A DNA stretch of 64,000 nt from Paenibacillus zeirhizosphaerae. Lineage in GTDB: Bacteria > Bacillota > Bacilli > Paenibacillales > Paenibacillaceae. This document shows, one piece after another, positions 41,995-50,935 of this stretch. The notes beneath the pieces were generated by a model. That model ran no database searches and was not told the DNA's origin. It was given only the letters and a program-made list of their open reading frames with translations. The translations under genes were made by a program, and so were the position numbers. How positions within the stretch are numbered: position 1 is the stretch's first letter; each line of letters opens with the position of its first letter. The stretch spans positions 372,001 to 436,000 of the forward strand of contig NZ_JAPCKK010000016.1 in assembly GCF_030705605.1 (NCBI RefSeq), written 5' to 3'.

Positions 41995-43968
41995 CTAAAT
42001 ACTCGGCAGCCTGTAATCACTTTCACTTAAATATTTGTACAGCGCTGAGGCCCGATATCCCATTTCTCCAACCGAATGGAAATAAGAAGAATTCGTTTCG
42101 TACAGTTGGGTGAATTGGATGGCGAAACTGCGTGCTTTATCCTCCCTGCCGCCTTCTTGCGAGCTGTATGCTTTGTTGTACAGGGAAATGAGCTGAAGCA
42201 CTTTTCCCTTCCGCTCGACCGCCGCTTTGGCAGCAGCCGCTGCCGTTTCTGCTTTTCTTTTCTCCTCAGCAGCCGCTTCAGCGGCCAGACGCTCATCGCG
42301 CTCTTTCTTCCAGGTGAGATATTCTTCGTATTTGGCCTGACGCTCGTACTTGGTCTGAAGCTCCTGCTTGGAGGCTTCCTGCTTCTGCTTCTCCTTCGAT
42401 GCTAAATAAGCTTCATATTTAGCTTGCCTAGCCGCAGCGGCCGCCTGCTTCGCTTTTTCTTCTTCGGCTTTCTTCTGCGCGAGAGCAAGCTCCTCGGCTT
42501 TCCGCTCTTCCTCCGCTTTGAGCCTCGCTGCCTCCTCCATCTGCCGCTGGGCTTCCTGTTTCTTTTGTTCCTCAGCGAGCTTAACCGCTTCCAGTTGCTT
42601 CGTGTTCGCGCGGTCGGCCAAAATCTGCACCGCCGGAATCGAGCCGGCCAGCACAACGATGGCCGCTGCCGCAGAAATCATAACTTTTCTGGACCGGTAC
42701 CAGGCAGGCTTCACCGGCTCTGCCGGAAGCGGCGGATGGAGCAGCTCCTCCAAGCCCTGGATGGCAGCCAGCACCTCAACCTGAAGCGGGCTCCCTTCCT
42801 CCGCAAAATGATAGAGCGAGCGGTATACCTCAAGAGCGGCGGCAGGTTTATTCGCCTCCTCCAGCTCCCGTGCCTCGCGGAACAAACGATCAATAATATC
42901 TTTGTCTCCGCGCGTGCCTTCCAACACTGGAGCCGATATTCCAATTGAAAGAGTTTCGGCTCCCGCCACGATAGCTGCTGCGCTGGTTGTCTCCTTCAGT
43001 TCCGGTTCCGCCTGCTCGGTGGATGGAATCTGCTCGTGTGAGAGAGAATTTAGAACGACAAGCCATTCGCCGAAGGTAGGGCAACTGCTTAAATCCTGGC
43101 TTTCCCACGCTCTTACGAACAGATCGGACAAGCGGGTACCCCAGCGGGATTCCAGCGATTTACGCAGGATATAATACCGCTCACACGGGGTCTGCGTTTC
43201 GAGCTGATCGAAATAGCTTTCACCCCAGGCCCTGTCCACTACGGTTGGGTCCGACCAGCCCAGCATTTCGGCAATAATGACGGCGCCTGCAAAACGGTCC
43301 GCATATGCGCTCCACAAGCCGCTATGTACCGTTCTGTGTGCGGCATAACCTGGCGATCCAGCCAGCAGCGTGTCAGGCCGGTCCATTTTCGTACTGTACA
43401 TCTGCTCGACATCCACCAGTTCCACCGGGGATACTCCTTCAGGCAGTTCAACTTCAGAAAAAAACGGAATCATCACATTGGGAGCGGACAAATCACAATG
43501 AGCCAGTCCTCTCTGCTCCATGGCAGAGCCGATGGCTGCAAGAGATCTGGCCAGCACAAGACTGTCGGAGGGCTCAAGTCGGCTTTGCTCCGTCAGGCAG
43601 TCAAACCAGGTTTTCCCGTAGACCCATGGCATTAACACCGCATAAAGCAGGTCCGGCTGTTTGGTAATTAAATCTCCGTTCCTTTCTGGAGTGAGCACGT
43701 CACGTTTACAGACCTGCAAGCCTGGAATTTCACCGTAGAGTTCCATATGTTCAGATTGGTATACCATAGCGGGAATCCGGAATTTCGAAAAAAACACTTT
43801 CAAAGCTTTGGCCTTATGAGGCGCTCCGCTTTTATCCAGAAGCTGATAAACTATGCCTTGTCTGCCAGCCTGCGCATAAGCGAGACCAGGTGCCGCCGGG
43901 TGGCTGCCGACAACATAGACCTCATCATTGATGATCAGTTCATCTCCCGGATTGGGTTGAAAAGACAT
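41995..43968 (-). CDS. Membrane-anchored protein kinase with C-terminal coiled coil (T7SS locus)
   Basis: A 657-residue protein. The N-terminal kinase fold (~1-300) has a nucleotide loop AGRQGIVYQL (about 31-40), the strand-3 Lys in KALKVFF, the catalytic loop LAHCDLSAPNVMIP (HCDxxxxN, about 156) and DVEQ in place of DFG. The main catalytic residues are thus present. Residues ~300-420 hold linker/TPR-like helices. One transmembrane segment lies near 435 (ISAAAAIVVLAGSIPAVQIL). About 150 residues of charged Ala/Glu/Lys/Gln coiled coil follow, then a small C-terminal helical domain. EssB of type VII systems also has a cytosolic (pseudo)kinase fold and one membrane helix, so this may take its place. 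Its topology is predicted kinase inside, coiled coil outside. Confidence 0.8.
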   Translation of the reverse strand: MSFQPNPGDELIINDEVYVVGSHPAAPGLAYAQAGRQGIVYQLLDKSGAPHKAKALKVFFSKFRIPAMVYQSEHMELYGEIPGLQVCKRDVLTPERNGDLITKQPDLLYAVLMPWVYGKTWFDCLTEQSRLEPSDSLVLARSLAAIGSAMEQRGLAHCDLSAPNVMIPFFSEVELPEGVSPVELVDVEQMYSTKMDRPDTLLAGSPGYAAHRTVHSGLWSAYADRFAGAVIIAEMLGWSDPTVVDRAWGESYFDQLETQTPCERYYILRKSLESRWGTRLSDLFVRAWESQDLSSCPTFGEWLVVLNSLSHEQIPSTEQAEPELKETTSAAAIVAGAETLSIGISAPVLEGTRGDKDIIDRLFREARELEEANKPAAALEVYRSLYHFAEEGSPLQVEVLAAIQGLEELLHPPLPAEPVKPAWYRSRKVMISAAAAIVVLAGSIPAVQILADRANTKQLEAVKLAEEQKKQEAQRQMEEAARLKAEEERKAEELALAQKKAEEEKAKQAAAAARQAKYEAYLASKEKQKQEASKQELQTKYERQAKYEEYLTWKKERDERLAAEAAAEEKRKAETAAAAAKAAVERKGKVLQLISLYNKAYSSQEGGREDKARSFAIQFTQLYETNSSYFHSVGEMGYRASALYKYLSESDYRLPSI

Positions 43969-44027
43969 GCGACATCCCTCTCTTTGATCAAATCAAATTC
44001 ATGCTGTGCGAGATTATTCTCTGTATG

Positions 44028-44067
44028 GCAAGAAAACCGGGTGTCCTAGGAGCGCCCGGTTTTCTTG
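44028..44067 (-). terminator. Hairpin between WXG100 and kinase genes
   Basis: GCAAGAAAACCGGG and CCCGGTTTTCTTGC form a 14-bp stem around 12 nt. The T-rich part is inside the stem, so it may act as a partial terminator that leaves the small WXG100 gene more highly expressed. Confidence 0.6.
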
Positions 44068-44143
44068 CAAAATTGCATTACTGGTATTATATAACGAAAC
44101 GGTAATATCTTCAAAGCTTCTCTTACAAATCGAGAAACGATAT

Positions 44144-44419
44144 TTATTTCGCTTGGTCGACCGTACGGAATTTATTGGCGATCGCTGTCAATTCTTGGCT
44201 GATACTGTTCAGCGTTTGCACAAATGCCTGCATTTGCTTGCTGGCTTCCTGGAACTCCTGGAAGAAGCGCTGCTTCGTCATCCCTTCCCATTGGCCTTCC
44301 ATGCCTTGAATGGATTGAGTCAGGCTGGAAACGATCTGCTGGCTCTGCTCACCGCTTTGTTTAAATTGGTTGGCTACCTGATCGACCTGTTCTGGAGTAA
44401 TTAAAATGCGTCCTGCCAT
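44144..44419 (-). CDS. esxA: WXG100-family secreted protein (EsxA/YukE-like)
   Basis: A 91-residue helical hairpin protein. The WEG turn is in the middle (MEGQWEGMTKQRFFQEF, Trp at about residue 43), helices run on both sides, and there is no signal peptide. WXG100 proteins are exported by EssC-type ATPases as dimers and are structural secretion substrates. The C-terminal tail (IANKFRTVDQAK) includes a hydrophobic-x3-charged pattern compatible with the export signal. AAGGAGG lies 10 nt upstream. Hairpin terminators flank it, consistent with high separate expression. Confidence 0.92.
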   Translation of the reverse strand: MAGRILITPEQVDQVANQFKQSGEQSQQIVSSLTQSIQGMEGQWEGMTKQRFFQEFQEASKQMQAFVQTLNSISQELTAIANKFRTVDQAK

Positions 44420-44590
44420 TGCAATGAGACCTCCTTAAAAAATTTAAAAAAAATTTTGGTAATGTCTGGATATCATTCTACTATAGTATCGTCTCATGTC
44501 ACAAATGGCGTAGGACCTAATCCAATTTACCCCGTTTAAAAAAATATTTCCGCGACTTTTGTCGTTATTTTATCTTTTTGGTTTTCACCT

Positions 44591-45127
44591 TTATCTAACC
44601 GATGCCGCGGGCTCGTTTCTGTTGTAGGTTGGGTCGGCGAACCGCCAATCCTGCGGCTGCTGCAGCGAAGCCAGTTTAAGAATGCTATCACTCACCTGCG
44701 CATCCGAATCGGCTCCCCGTCCCCCGATGACGCTGATCACGGACTGAGGGTCGGAGATACGACCTATGTTTTGATCCGAATTAGACAGGATGGAAGGACT
44801 AGAGCTGATGGTTTGTTGGAAGAGAGCAGTCGGCCGCCCCAGATTCACACTATCCAAAATCGTATTATAGCTATGATCAGCCGCCTGAAACTGATCCGCC
44901 TTACTGCTCAATTGCGAACCAAGCAATCGCAGGCCAACATGAATTTGCTCGGACAAACGTTTGCCCTGTATCCACTGATCCATGACTGCCTCGCGTGCAG
45001 ACACTTCCCACTCCAAGGACTGCAGCGCCTGCTCCAGTCCGCTTGTAATCTGTTGAATCTGCTCCGCCGCGCTCTGTAGCTGGCCACTCAGCGTTCGAAG
45101 CACATCCGGCTCTACTCGAATGCGCAT
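44591..45127 (-). CDS. WXG-like helical protein with extended C-terminus (T7SS locus)
   Basis: A 178-residue protein. Residues 1-~95 look like a WXG100 hairpin: RIRVEPDVLRTLSGQLQSAAEQIQQITSGLEQALQSLEWEVSAREAVMDQW, with Trp-Glu-Val at the turn, then a second helix with LLGSQLSSKADQFQAADHSY. A polar ~80-residue tail rich in Ser, Gln and Asp follows. It could be an effector-like or chaperone-like WXG protein. The start at 45127 is 8 nt from AAAGGTG and 5 bp after the stop of the preceding gene. Confidence 0.75.
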   Translation of the reverse strand: MRIRVEPDVLRTLSGQLQSAAEQIQQITSGLEQALQSLEWEVSAREAVMDQWIQGKRLSEQIHVGLRLLGSQLSSKADQFQAADHSYNTILDSVNLGRPTALFQQTISSSPSILSNSDQNIGRISDPQSVISVIGGRGADSDAQVSDSILKLASLQQPQDWRFADPTYNRNEPAASVR

Positions 45128-45132
45128 GTGCA

Positions 45133-45963
45133 TCACCTTTCCTCTTCCCCTGCAGACTGTCTTAACCAATTTAGAAGCAAATCCACAAATTGAGTACGTG
45201 TCGTTAAAGTAGCAACCAGCCAATCCCCGTTGCCGCCCGAACTCATCCGGAACAGCCAGCTCATGGATTCACTCACGGCAAAAGCAGCCCGTTGTGCTCG
45301 CCATTCCCGTCCGTTCCAAACCAGCAGTTGCAGCTCTCCGTCCGCAATTCTCGAATTTAACGTTTGCGCCAGTTTCATCGAGCCTTCCGGATCGCCGCTC
45401 GCTTCCGAAAAGCTTGAAGCAAGCGACTGTGTATCTGCTTTTTCAACAAGATCATAGATCTCGCGGAATTTTTTTTGAGAAAACATAAGGGCAGGCACTT
45501 CTTCTTGAGCCTGTTCACGCCATCCCATTTTATCTGTCAGTGTGTCACAAGCCGCTGTTACGTCTCCAAGATCGCTGAGCCGGTATTCGTCATCACTGTC
45601 CTCGGATGGTGACAATTCAACCACCCTTTCGTTTGTACAGTGAAGATAACCTTCAAATTGTGTACCATCCTTGGTATATCTGTACCGGCATGCTCTGCTG
45701 GACAGGCCTGCAATAGCAACTCTGGAAAAGACGGTCGGCGGAATAGCCAGCTCTCCCCCGTTCTCCACCTGACGAAGATAGCCTTTCTCCATCAATGAAA
45801 CTTTGACCAAATCCCACTCAGCCGTCAATTCTTCCGCAAGAAACCCTTGAAAGGGATCTTCTACGCCAAGCAGCCTATTGGACCCCAATACACCGGCCAG
45901 GAAAAACAACTCTTTGGACTTCAGCGTAATCAGTTTCTGTTGGGAAACCTGAAACGTTAACAT
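45133..45963 (-). CDS. Unrecognised T7SS-associated protein
   Basis: A 276-residue soluble protein with no signal peptide. It consists of an N-terminal helical/winged-helix-like part (KELFFLAGVLGSNRLLGVEDPF...WDLVKVSLMEKGYLRQ), a middle beta-rich segment with charged Asp/Glu patch (SPSEDSDDEYRLSDLGD), and a C-terminal part ending SGGNGDWLVATLTTRTQFVDLLLNWLRQ. Size and overall two-part design recall EspG-type secretion chaperones of mycobacterial ESX systems, but no motif proves it. It lies 16 bp after essC and just before the WXG-like gene, so a chaperone or adaptor role is a reasonable guess only. Confidence 0.6.
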   Translation of the reverse strand: MLTFQVSQQKLITLKSKELFFLAGVLGSNRLLGVEDPFQGFLAEELTAEWDLVKVSLMEKGYLRQVENGGELAIPPTVFSRVAIAGLSSRACRYRYTKDGTQFEGYLHCTNERVVELSPSEDSDDEYRLSDLGDVTAACDTLTDKMGWREQAQEEVPALMFSQKKFREIYDLVEKADTQSLASSFSEASGDPEGSMKLAQTLNSRIADGELQLLVWNGREWRAQRAAFAVSESMSWLFRMSSGGNGDWLVATLTTRTQFVDLLLNWLRQSAGEEER

Positions 45964-45979
45964 TATGTGCCACCTCCCT

Positions 45980-48900
45980 TCAAACTACAACATGCCATCG
46001 GTCACGAATTTTGACGATCCAATCCTCACAGCTATGCCCCTCATCAAAAGGAATTGCCCCTTTAATCCTGCTGAATTTGCGCCTGATGTAATACCCCTGC
46101 CCTGGAGGTAGGACTTTCAACCCTCCTGAGCCGTTATTGGACTCTGAATAAGGGATTCGGAAGAAGGATAAATCATTGGGATCAAGCGTGCCAAATAGAA
46201 CACCGCTTTGGCTTGCCTTCACATCACTAAACCAATCCACACCAAACGTCGGAAAATCCTGCGGCACCCCGGAAAGCACCACGTGCACATTCCGGTCCCG
46301 TCCCAGGCGGACGATGGAGGTGAGCTGATCCTTAACCGTGAAATCAGTTAATTGCTTGCTAAGCATATCCGCATCGTCAATGACGAGCAGCAGCTCCGGA
46401 TCGTTCCCGTCTTTCGTCCTCCGCTGGACTGCCTCATACAGCATCCCCACCAGCGGAGCAAGCTCCTCTTCACTTTCAGCCGCCGCCTTTACATGAGGGA
46501 GATGTCTCAGTCTGGACAGTCCCCCTCCTCCATACCTTGTGTCCACCGTATACATGACAAGCTTGTCCGGAGAATTGTAATAAGCCAGCGACAGCATCCA
46601 ACTGAGCAGGAAAGACGTTTTCCCGCCTTCCATCGGACTTCCTACAATAAAGTGCGGGCCTTCCTTTAAATTAATAAGAAACGGTGCAAGATCATCTGTC
46701 TGTATCGCAACAGGGACCTGGAACGGATTTTCCCGTTCCATTTCCTCTGTACGCTTCCATGAACGAATTAGCTCTAACAATGGAACCTTGTCGGGCAAAG
46801 GAAGAATGGCAGGCGCCTTTTCTCCCTTCCATGTCTGTCCCGCGAGAGCAATGCTTCGGCGCAGCTCCGCCGAGCGCTCGGCTTCGTCCTCACCCGATGA
46901 TGGCAGCGCCGTCTGGAACTCCAACGGTGGCACCTGTCCCTTAATTAGCCCTCTGCCGGGCGTAAGCGGTCCCGGAGTTTTGGCAGGCCTGCCGACGGCA
47001 TAATAATAATCGCTTGGATCCGCCAGCTCGTAGCTCACCGCATTCGGAATGTTGCTGCGGAATTTCTCGAACAAGTCAGTGATGCGATTGGCCGTTATAA
47101 CAAAAGTAATGCCAAGGCTGCCTCCCTCGCGAAGTATGGCTTCCAAAAGCTCGTTTTCTTCGGGATAGGCATTCCTGAAATTCAAATAGCCGTCAATGAC
47201 GACCACGATTTGTGGTACAGTGCCTACAGCGGAACGCCGGTAAGCGTTTATAGTTTTGACACCGGCTTCAGCGATAAGCTCTTTGCGCTGTGCGGACAAC
47301 TTGAGCAAATAACGGAACAACCTCTTGATGCGGTCATCCTCCTCGCCCATCATCACTCCACCTACCTGCGGCAAATCCGCAAAATCACGCATCATGCGGC
47401 CCATATCAATAATGTAGCCGTTCCATTGCTCTGCCGTAAAAGAGCGTGCCAAGGATACAAGCAGGGTTTGCACAAAGGTCGTTTTACCCATCCCGGGCAT
47501 TCCATATACCGCCCAATGCCCCTGATCCATTGCAATATGTAGCGGCTCCTGTCGCTGGTTAGGCAGATCGTCCAAGAGCCCCACGACCGGGCGCAGCTCA
47601 GCCTGCCCGTACAGGCCAGCTTCGGCAGCCCGTGCGGGCAGCACTGTCAAGTCCAGCACCTCGGGCAGCGGGGGCAGCCATGGCCCCTGCAGCCGTCCGA
47701 TTCCCGCCGCTGCGGCCTGAGCCGCGATATAGTCGATAAATACCTGCAGTTGCTTAGGCGGTTCAGCGCCCTGTAAAGCCGATGCCGCCCGATCTCCGCT
47801 TAACAGCGGTTCTCTCTTGCCGTTCAAGCGGACCTCGTTCACCGGCATGACCTTGGAACTGTCGTCATCATCTCGATAGGGGGCACCGCTCCATGCATAT
47901 TGCAGCTCTTCAAACACCTCGTCACTGCCAACCTGGAAATAACCTCTGCCTGGCTTTGTAATCCAGGCGGCATTCGGAATTTTGATCATATCGCGGCTGT
48001 CGCCTTCACTTTGCACGCGCAGACAGATGCGAAACCGCGAGTTGCTCCATATTTTATCATCGACTACACCAGCCGGTTTTTGGGTTGCCAGAATGAGATG
48101 TACTCCCAAAGTCCTACCGATGGCCGCGATGCTGATTAACTCATCCATAAATTCAGGCTGATCTTTTTTGAGCTGTGCAAATTCATCAATGATAATGACC
48201 AGATGAGGAAGCGGCTGCGCATGGCGCTGGCGGAGGAGCCTGTAATACTCGTCGATGTGCTGCAGATTGCCCGCTTCATTGAGTATCTTTTGTCTGCGTA
48301 CCAGCTCAGCCTTCAGAGAAATTTTGGCCCGCTCGATCAAGCTGCTGTCCAGATTTGTGATCGTCCCGACAACATGCGGCAGCTCAACGAATGTGTTGGA
48401 CATCCCGCCACCCTTATAGTCGATAAGCATAAAGGCAAGATCATGCGGATGAAACTCGGCCGCAAGAGATGCAACGATGGACTGAAGCACTTCACTTTTG
48501 CCTGAGCCGGTAGTCCCAGCAAGAAGGCCGTGCGGTCCGTGCCCCTGCCTCTCAATCTTATCATGCAGATTAATCATAATCTTCTTGCCACCTGCACGAA
48601 CCCCCATAGGAACCGGAAGGGTGTCCGGATGCCTTGCTTCCTGCCATCTCGACAGTACGTTCAGCTCTTCTACGCGGTCCACACCCATCATGCCGAACAA
48701 CGGAAGGACCGCAGGGATATCAGAAGCGGAAGAACGCTTAAGCCGGATCGGAGCCATATATCGGGCCAGAGCATCAGCTTCCTCCACAGTAAGCCTGTCC
48801 ATACGGAAGCTCTTCTGTATAATATTCGACGACTCTGATTTAAGGGTGTATACTCCGTTCTCCGGCCCTGCTTCGACTATCAGTTGACACTGCATTGGAA

Positions 48901-49972
48901 GTGCTTCCTTGCGTGAGGCAAGCACGATGGTGCAGGCGTCAATGTACGATCCGTCTTCCAGCAGCAAAGGGAGCAGCGGCTCCTCCTCGATCAACTGTGC
49001 TTCCGAGAGCACGACGATATAACATGGAAGCTCCATATGTCTGCCCCCGCGCTCCTTGCGGCTGTTCCGGCGGCGGTTCAAACGTGAGAACAGATAATCG
49101 GCCAACTGATGAGCGCTGCTGTTCCGGTCTGACATCATACGCTGTGAGCGGTCATCATCCCACACATGGGGCAGCCATCTCATCCAGCTCCAATCATGCT
49201 GTTCGCGCTCATTATAAAAAGCCGCCACCTTCACCTCATCGGGCGAGTGTCTGACAGCAACCTGGGACATTATGACCCGCAGCGCAGCCAGCGTATTCTG
49301 ACGCTCACCAACAACACCTATGACCTTGGATTGAAATAATGGAAGCGCAATCGAGGCATCTCCCACCGTCTGATAATCTTCAGCAAGCTCATGGGCTGCT
49401 TCCAGCAACGGCTCTCTTTCATAGCCATCCGCACGGGGAACCTGCACCTTGATGTGAAAAGGAACTTCCCCCGTACCGATTCGCACCTGCAAAAAATCAT
49501 CATCTTCCGGAGATCGCTCCCATAATGAGCTGCTGTGGCTTTTGACAATCTGGGAGCAAATCTGCGGATCACCATGAATTTCATATAAAATGCGAACTTG
49601 CTCCTGCTTCTTCTCCTGCAGCTCCTCCCGGTGCTTCTGCAGTTGCTGCCTGTACATACGGTCCCGTTCCTCCAGCTTGAGCCGGTATTCTTTCTTGTTG
49701 TGCAGGTATACGAAAAATGGAATGGTGTAGGAGGTAACCATCATGAAGAGTGTAAGGATCTGGAACATGAAATAGTTGCTGTTTCCCATTTTCCCTGTTC
49801 TGCTCATGTAGATATAGAAACCGACTGTAACCAGGGTCATTATTAATGGAATAATAAGGGATACCATAGAAAACGTAGGCTTGCCCGGTTCAGCCGGGGG
49901 CCGCAAAATTTCCAGCTTTTCGTCGTGCAGGACGGGGCGGATTCGCGGGGATCGTTGATACAAAGCATTCAC
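45980..49972 (-). CDS. essC: Type VII secretion FtsK/SpoIIIE ATPase (EssC/EccC)
   Basis: The motor of the secretion system, 1330 residues, GTG start behind AAGGGGG. Two transmembrane segments lie near the N-terminus (~36-58 and ~68-91), followed by a coiled coil and a linker domain. Three ATPase domains follow: D1 with LLAGTTGSGKSEVLQ (~485) and FMLIDYKGGG plus LVIIIDEFAQLKK; D2 with VYGMPGMGKTTFVQTLL (~824) and IVVVIDGYLNF; D3 with IVGSPMEGGKTSFLL (~1114) and LLLVIDDADML. D1 is the canonical active type. No N-terminal FHA domains are present, unlike staphylococcal EssC. It is embedded with the EsaB-like and WXG100 genes. Confidence 0.95.
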   Translation of the reverse strand: MNALYQRSPRIRPVLHDEKLEILRPPAEPGKPTFSMVSLIIPLIMTLVTVGFYIYMSRTGKMGNSNYFMFQILTLFMMVTSYTIPFFVYLHNKKEYRLKLEERDRMYRQQLQKHREELQEKKQEQVRILYEIHGDPQICSQIVKSHSSSLWERSPEDDDFLQVRIGTGEVPFHIKVQVPRADGYEREPLLEAAHELAEDYQTVGDASIALPLFQSKVIGVVGERQNTLAALRVIMSQVAVRHSPDEVKVAAFYNEREQHDWSWMRWLPHVWDDDRSQRMMSDRNSSAHQLADYLFSRLNRRRNSRKERGGRHMELPCYIVVLSEAQLIEEEPLLPLLLEDGSYIDACTIVLASRKEALPMQCQLIVEAGPENGVYTLKSESSNIIQKSFRMDRLTVEEADALARYMAPIRLKRSSASDIPAVLPLFGMMGVDRVEELNVLSRWQEARHPDTLPVPMGVRAGGKKIMINLHDKIERQGHGPHGLLAGTTGSGKSEVLQSIVASLAAEFHPHDLAFMLIDYKGGGMSNTFVELPHVVGTITNLDSSLIERAKISLKAELVRRQKILNEAGNLQHIDEYYRLLRQRHAQPLPHLVIIIDEFAQLKKDQPEFMDELISIAAIGRTLGVHLILATQKPAGVVDDKIWSNSRFRICLRVQSEGDSRDMIKIPNAAWITKPGRGYFQVGSDEVFEELQYAWSGAPYRDDDDSSKVMPVNEVRLNGKREPLLSGDRAASALQGAEPPKQLQVFIDYIAAQAAAAGIGRLQGPWLPPLPEVLDLTVLPARAAEAGLYGQAELRPVVGLLDDLPNQRQEPLHIAMDQGHWAVYGMPGMGKTTFVQTLLVSLARSFTAEQWNGYIIDMGRMMRDFADLPQVGGVMMGEEDDRIKRLFRYLLKLSAQRKELIAEAGVKTINAYRRSAVGTVPQIVVVIDGYLNFRNAYPEENELLEAILREGGSLGITFVITANRITDLFEKFRSNIPNAVSYELADPSDYYYAVGRPAKTPGPLTPGRGLIKGQVPPLEFQTALPSSGEDEAERSAELRRSIALAGQTWKGEKAPAILPLPDKVPLLELIRSWKRTEEMERENPFQVPVAIQTDDLAPFLINLKEGPHFIVGSPMEGGKTSFLLSWMLSLAYYNSPDKLVMYTVDTRYGGGGLSRLRHLPHVKAAAESEEELAPLVGMLYEAVQRRTKDGNDPELLLVIDDADMLSKQLTDFTVKDQLTSIVRLGRDRNVHVVLSGVPQDFPTFGVDWFSDVKASQSGVLFGTLDPNDLSFFRIPYSESNNGSGGLKVLPPGQGYYIRRKFSRIKGAIPFDEGHSCEDWIVKIRDRWHVVV

Positions 49973-49989
49973 GTCAAAAGTCCCCCTTT

Positions 49990-50310
49990 TTACTCATTTT
50001 GCGTATTCTGAAACAGGGACCTGCGGCCAAACACAGGCGCCTCCTCTTCGGTAGTAGAAAAAGCCCTCTGTATCCGGATTATGCAGCCCTCCCTAAGGCC
50101 TGCTCCAGTTAGTTGCTGACAGTCTTCAACCGGAAACCATAGCCCTTCCGGGAATTTGGCTTCCATAATATATTGTACGCCGTCTCCAGGCGCTTCTCTA
50201 AATATGCGTAAACCGAGCATCAGCTTTAAATGCTGTACGGAATAATCATCATCCACTTCTATATCGAACCATTCGGTTTCCTGTCGTCCCGCAAGTACGG
50301 TCAGGATCAT
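49990..50310 (-). CDS. EsaB/YukD-like ubiquitin-fold protein
   Basis: A 106-residue small cytosolic protein. It starts MILTVLAGRQETEWFDIEVDDDYSVQHLKLML, the beta-hairpin/helix pattern of the ubiquitin-like YukD/EsaB family. It continues to GLREGCIIRIQRAF and ends with a polar tail. It is the first gene of the unit, 17 bp before essC. EsaB/YukD proteins are required for type VII secretion in Firmicutes; the length is a little more than the ~80 residues of YukD. GGAGGGGAG ribosome site. Confidence 0.8.
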   Translation of the reverse strand: MILTVLAGRQETEWFDIEVDDDYSVQHLKLMLGLRIFREAPGDGVQYIMEAKFPEGLWFPVEDCQQLTGAGLREGCIIRIQRAFSTTEEEAPVFGRRSLFQNTQNE

Positions 50311-50391
50311 AAGCTCCCCTCCCGTTCAAAAAAATGTCGTTTCTCCGTTTATTCCTGACCAGAAACAACCATGATTAAAACTATTAATGTA

Positions 50392-50420
50392 ACTTTACAT
50401 GAGCCCTTTCATTCTGTCAA
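50392..50420 (-). promoter_or_regulatory. Promoter of the type VII secretion locus
   Basis: Minus strand: consensus TTGACA (50415-50420), 17-bp spacer, TAAAGT (50392-50397), about 80 bp before the first gene. The rest of 50311-50657 is AT-rich and divides the locus from a divergent small gene; no other structure was recognised. Confidence 0.65.
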
Positions 50421-50657
50421 TTTGTTACAAACTACCCATAAAAGCATGCTGCATAAGACTTAAGATGTATATTTTTATATAAGTAGAGTCAATAGTTTCA
50501 TTTTTTATCTATTCAAAAAAATGTTCTTTATCCCAACAAAATGTGAACACTTTGTAAATTTTTCTGACCTTTATGTTTTTATAAGGTTTTTTTAAGGTAA
50601 TTTTAAGATACAGAAACTACAATCAGTATCAGGAATAACTCTAGTGAGGTGATTTCT

Positions 50658-50897
50658 ATGAGAACACTAATAATCTTTCAAAACAAACGAATTCCTGTGT
50701 ATATTAATCATGAAAACAAACAGCCTGTCCAGAAGACTTTAAGATTGCTATCCAGCACACTGGAGAATAAAATTGCGACAGGCAAGCGTGCACTGCAAAA
50801 ATGCTTAAACTCTCTGATCAGCATTGAAATCATTGGCTGCGAGGCCATCCTGCACAGTGTTAGCGAGAACGATTCGCTGGCTCTGTCCCTCTATTAA
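50658..50897 (+). CDS. Small protein of unknown function, divergent from T7SS locus
   Basis: The 79-residue basic product (MRTLIIFQNKRIPVYINHENKQPVQ...) appears to combine a short beta-rich front with a helical middle containing LLSSTLENKIATGKRALQKCLNSL, and ends SENDSLALSLY. It has two cysteines and no signal peptide or membrane helix. A GAGGTGATTTCT ribosome site and a terminator after the stop support a real gene. I recognise no family. Confidence 0.6.
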   Translation: MRTLIIFQNKRIPVYINHENKQPVQKTLRLLSSTLENKIATGKRALQKCLNSLISIEIIGCEAILHSVSENDSLALSLY

Positions 50898-50935
50898 TAT
50901 AGAGATTTTCTTCTATAAAGTAAAAAAAGCAAAAT

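Noticed and set aside
48895..49254. 119-codon plus-strand frame opposite essC
   Set aside because: Antisense shadow with no ribosome site; Arg/Cys/Pro-rich composition typical of complementary-strand frames.
40330..50310. Interpreting the kinase/phosphatase genes as an unrelated PrkC/PrpC pair
   Set aside because: They are co-oriented with essC and WXG100 behind one promoter and before one terminator, the kinase lacks PASTA repeats, and rsgA/PrpC-type neighbours are not adjacent in the usual order.
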